A stretch of 5,461 bases of DNA, from positions 244,010 to 249,470 of the forward strand of contig CP070810.1 in the NCBI GenBank assembly GCA_020343755.1. Reading direction: 5' to 3'. Below the pieces are notes generated by a model. The model ran no database searches. It saw only the letters and a program-made list of their open reading frames with translations, and had not been told where the DNA came from. The translations under genes were made by a program, and so were the position numbers. The DNA is from Dehalococcoidia bacterium (lineage in GTDB: Bacteria; Chloroflexota; Dehalococcoidia; Dehalococcoidales; E44-bin46). Shown piece after piece: positions 4,641-5,461 of this stretch (positions within the stretch are counted from its first letter, which is position 1; every line of letters begins with the position of its first letter).

Positions 4641-5461
4641 TTACGGTTGCAGTCCTTCCCACTTCTGCTGGGTTAACCCACCCGAAATTTTGTAGACTTC
4701 CTTAAAGCCGAGTTCGGCCATCATATCTAGAGCCTTTTTGTCGATATTTCCGCATGCGCAACTGTAATAAATAAGATAGGTCTTGTCTCTATCCAGCTCA
4801 TCCAGCTCGTCTCGGAAAGTGTCAGAGCGGTAATCTATGTTAATAGCGTCTTCTACATGCCACTGGGCGAATTCCTCCGGGGTCCGGATGTCAATAATGA
4901 CGAAATCGGGGTTATCCTGGTTTTCCTGGATTAAGGCAAACGCTTCTTGGGCGGTAATACTTTCACTTATCTGGGGTGGTGTTTCCTGAATGGTGGGCAA
5001 TCCTTCTTCTTTCCACTGATCAAGTCCGCCCGAAATATTATAGACTTCGCTAAAATTAAGCTCGGTCATTATCTCTAAAGTCTTTCTGTCGACACCTCCA
5101 CATGCGCAAGTGTAATAGACGAGGTAGGTTTTGTCTTTATCCAGCGTATTAAGCTCCCACCGGAAGTCTTCGGACTGGAAAACTAAGTTGATAGCATTTT
5201 CTATATGCTCATAGTCAAACGACTGTGGGAATCGCAGGTCAATAATGACAAAATCTGGGTTATCCTGATTTTCCTGTATTAAGGCGAACGCCTCCTGAGG
5301 GGTAATATTTTCACTTATCTGAGGTGGTATTTCTTGAATAGTTGGCAATCCTTCTTCCTTCCACTGAACAAGCCCACCCGAGATACGGTAGGCTTCGGTG
5401 AAATTTAGCTCGGTCATCATATCTAAAGCACTTCGGCTTTGAGCTCCAGTTCGGCAATAAA
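4641..5461 (-). CDS. Tandem-rhodanese protein, C-terminal part (cut by the right edge)
   Basis: At least three rhodanese-like domains lie in tandem; the start is beyond the window. The frame stays open from 5461, and the ATG at 5420 falls inside a domain, so it is not the start. Repeat 1 (partial) shows a canonical loop, YCRTGAQS, with the Cys codon at 5454-5456. Repeat 2 has CACGGV (Cys codons 5106-5108 and 5100-5102). Repeat 3 has CACGNI (4758-4760 and 4752-4754) and ends the protein at EGLQP. The catalytic Cys codons are exactly 348 bases (116 residues) apart. Short linkers of the type LPTIQEIPPQI join the repeats. Rhodaneses carry sulfur as a Cys persulfide; repeats 2 and 3 have a CxC pair and lack the usual loop Arg, so dithiol redox or a binding role is possible. 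The neighbouring thioredoxin-CcdA fusion carries a close paralogue of this domain and suggests an exported protein, but no signal peptide is visible because the N-terminus is missing. Confidence 0.9.
   Translation of the reverse strand, partial: YCRTGAQSRSALDMMTELNFTEAYRISGGLVQWKEEGLPTIQEIPPQISENITPQEAFALIQENQDNPDFVIIDLRFPQSFDYEHIENAINLVFQSEDFRWELNTLDKDKTYLVYYTCACGGVDRKTLEIMTELNFSEVYNISGGLDQWKEEGLPTIQETPPQISESITAQEAFALIQENQDNPDFVIIDIRTPEEFAQWHVEDAINIDYRSDTFRDELDELDRDKTYLIYYSCACGNIDKKALDMMAELGFKEVYKISGGLTQQKWEGLQP
4641..5461 (-). repeat. 348-bp tandem repeat inside the rhodanese gene
   Basis: Equivalent sites recur at a constant 348-base offset, for example aataatgac at 4893 and 5241, and the active-site Cys codons at 4760, 5108 and 5456. 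Stretches such as the part coding for ENQDNPDFVIID and the linker are nearly identical between units, while the IDIRTPEEFAQWHVEDAIN half of repeat 3 differs from its counterpart in repeat 2. The units have therefore been unevenly homogenised. Confidence 0.9.
5187..5249 (-). repeat. 63-bp perfect repeat, copy in the tandem-rhodanese gene
   Basis: This block is identical to 4228-4290. It lies in the N-terminal half of repeat 2. The same half of repeat 3, only 348 bases away, is clearly different, so this copy is closer to the other gene than to its own neighbour. Confidence 0.95.

Noticed and set aside
4641..5420. A complete 259-residue protein starting at the ATG at 5420
   Set aside because: The frame is open to the window edge, and the upstream codons supply the catalytic loop of the domain that the ATG would split.
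4641..5461. A CRISPR-like or noncoding repeat array
   Set aside because: The 348-bp periodicity is that of in-frame protein domains. There are no short repeats with unique spacers.

Overview
The window comes from a bacterial chromosome. All four protein genes lie on the minus strand, so they are transcribed from right to left. The partial DNA polymerase I at the left end resembles, from memory, polymerases of Dehalococcoidia (Chloroflexota). Moderate GC, TAAs and a TAG as stops, and extended -10 promoters placed almost against start codons are compatible with that. The taxon is a tentative inference, because no search could be run.

Layout on the + coordinate axis. (1) Positions 1-2072 hold the first 690 codons of polA, cut by the left edge just after polymerase motif A. 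(2) Positions 2128-2613 encode a 161-residue predicted lipoprotein of unknown function. (3) Positions 2644-4467 encode a 607-residue predicted lipoprotein that joins a rhodanese domain, a thioredoxin-like domain with a CRHC motif, a proline-rich linker and a six-helix CcdA/DsbD-type membrane domain. (4) Positions 4468-4640 are intergenic and hold a TTG start with a good Shine-Dalgarno site, an extended -10 promoter and a decayed copy of the polA promoter and first codons. (5) Positions 4641-5461 encode the C-terminal part of a tandem-rhodanese protein that runs off the right edge. The ATG at 5420 is internal, because the frame stays open to the edge and supplies a canonical CRTG rhodanese loop.

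Taken together, genes 3 and 4 look like an extracytoplasmic thiol-redox or sulfur-handling module. The CcdA-type part would bring electrons from cytosolic thioredoxin across the membrane to the outward-facing CRHC domain. The rhodanese domains would be clients, partners or sulfur carriers. The four rhodanese repeats visible here form a series in which the catalytic loop changes step by step: CRTG, CACG, CACG and YSCG. The repeats in one gene are spaced exactly 348 bp apart, and one shares a 63-bp perfect match with the rhodanese domain of the fusion gene, which suggests recent duplication or gene conversion.

The most unexpected feature is that the promoter and start of polA have a diverged second copy just upstream of the fusion gene. 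The two lipoprotein genes therefore sit between direct repeats of the polA 5' end. No RNA genes, CRISPR arrays, transposases or integrases were seen, and no gap between genes exceeds about 175 bases.
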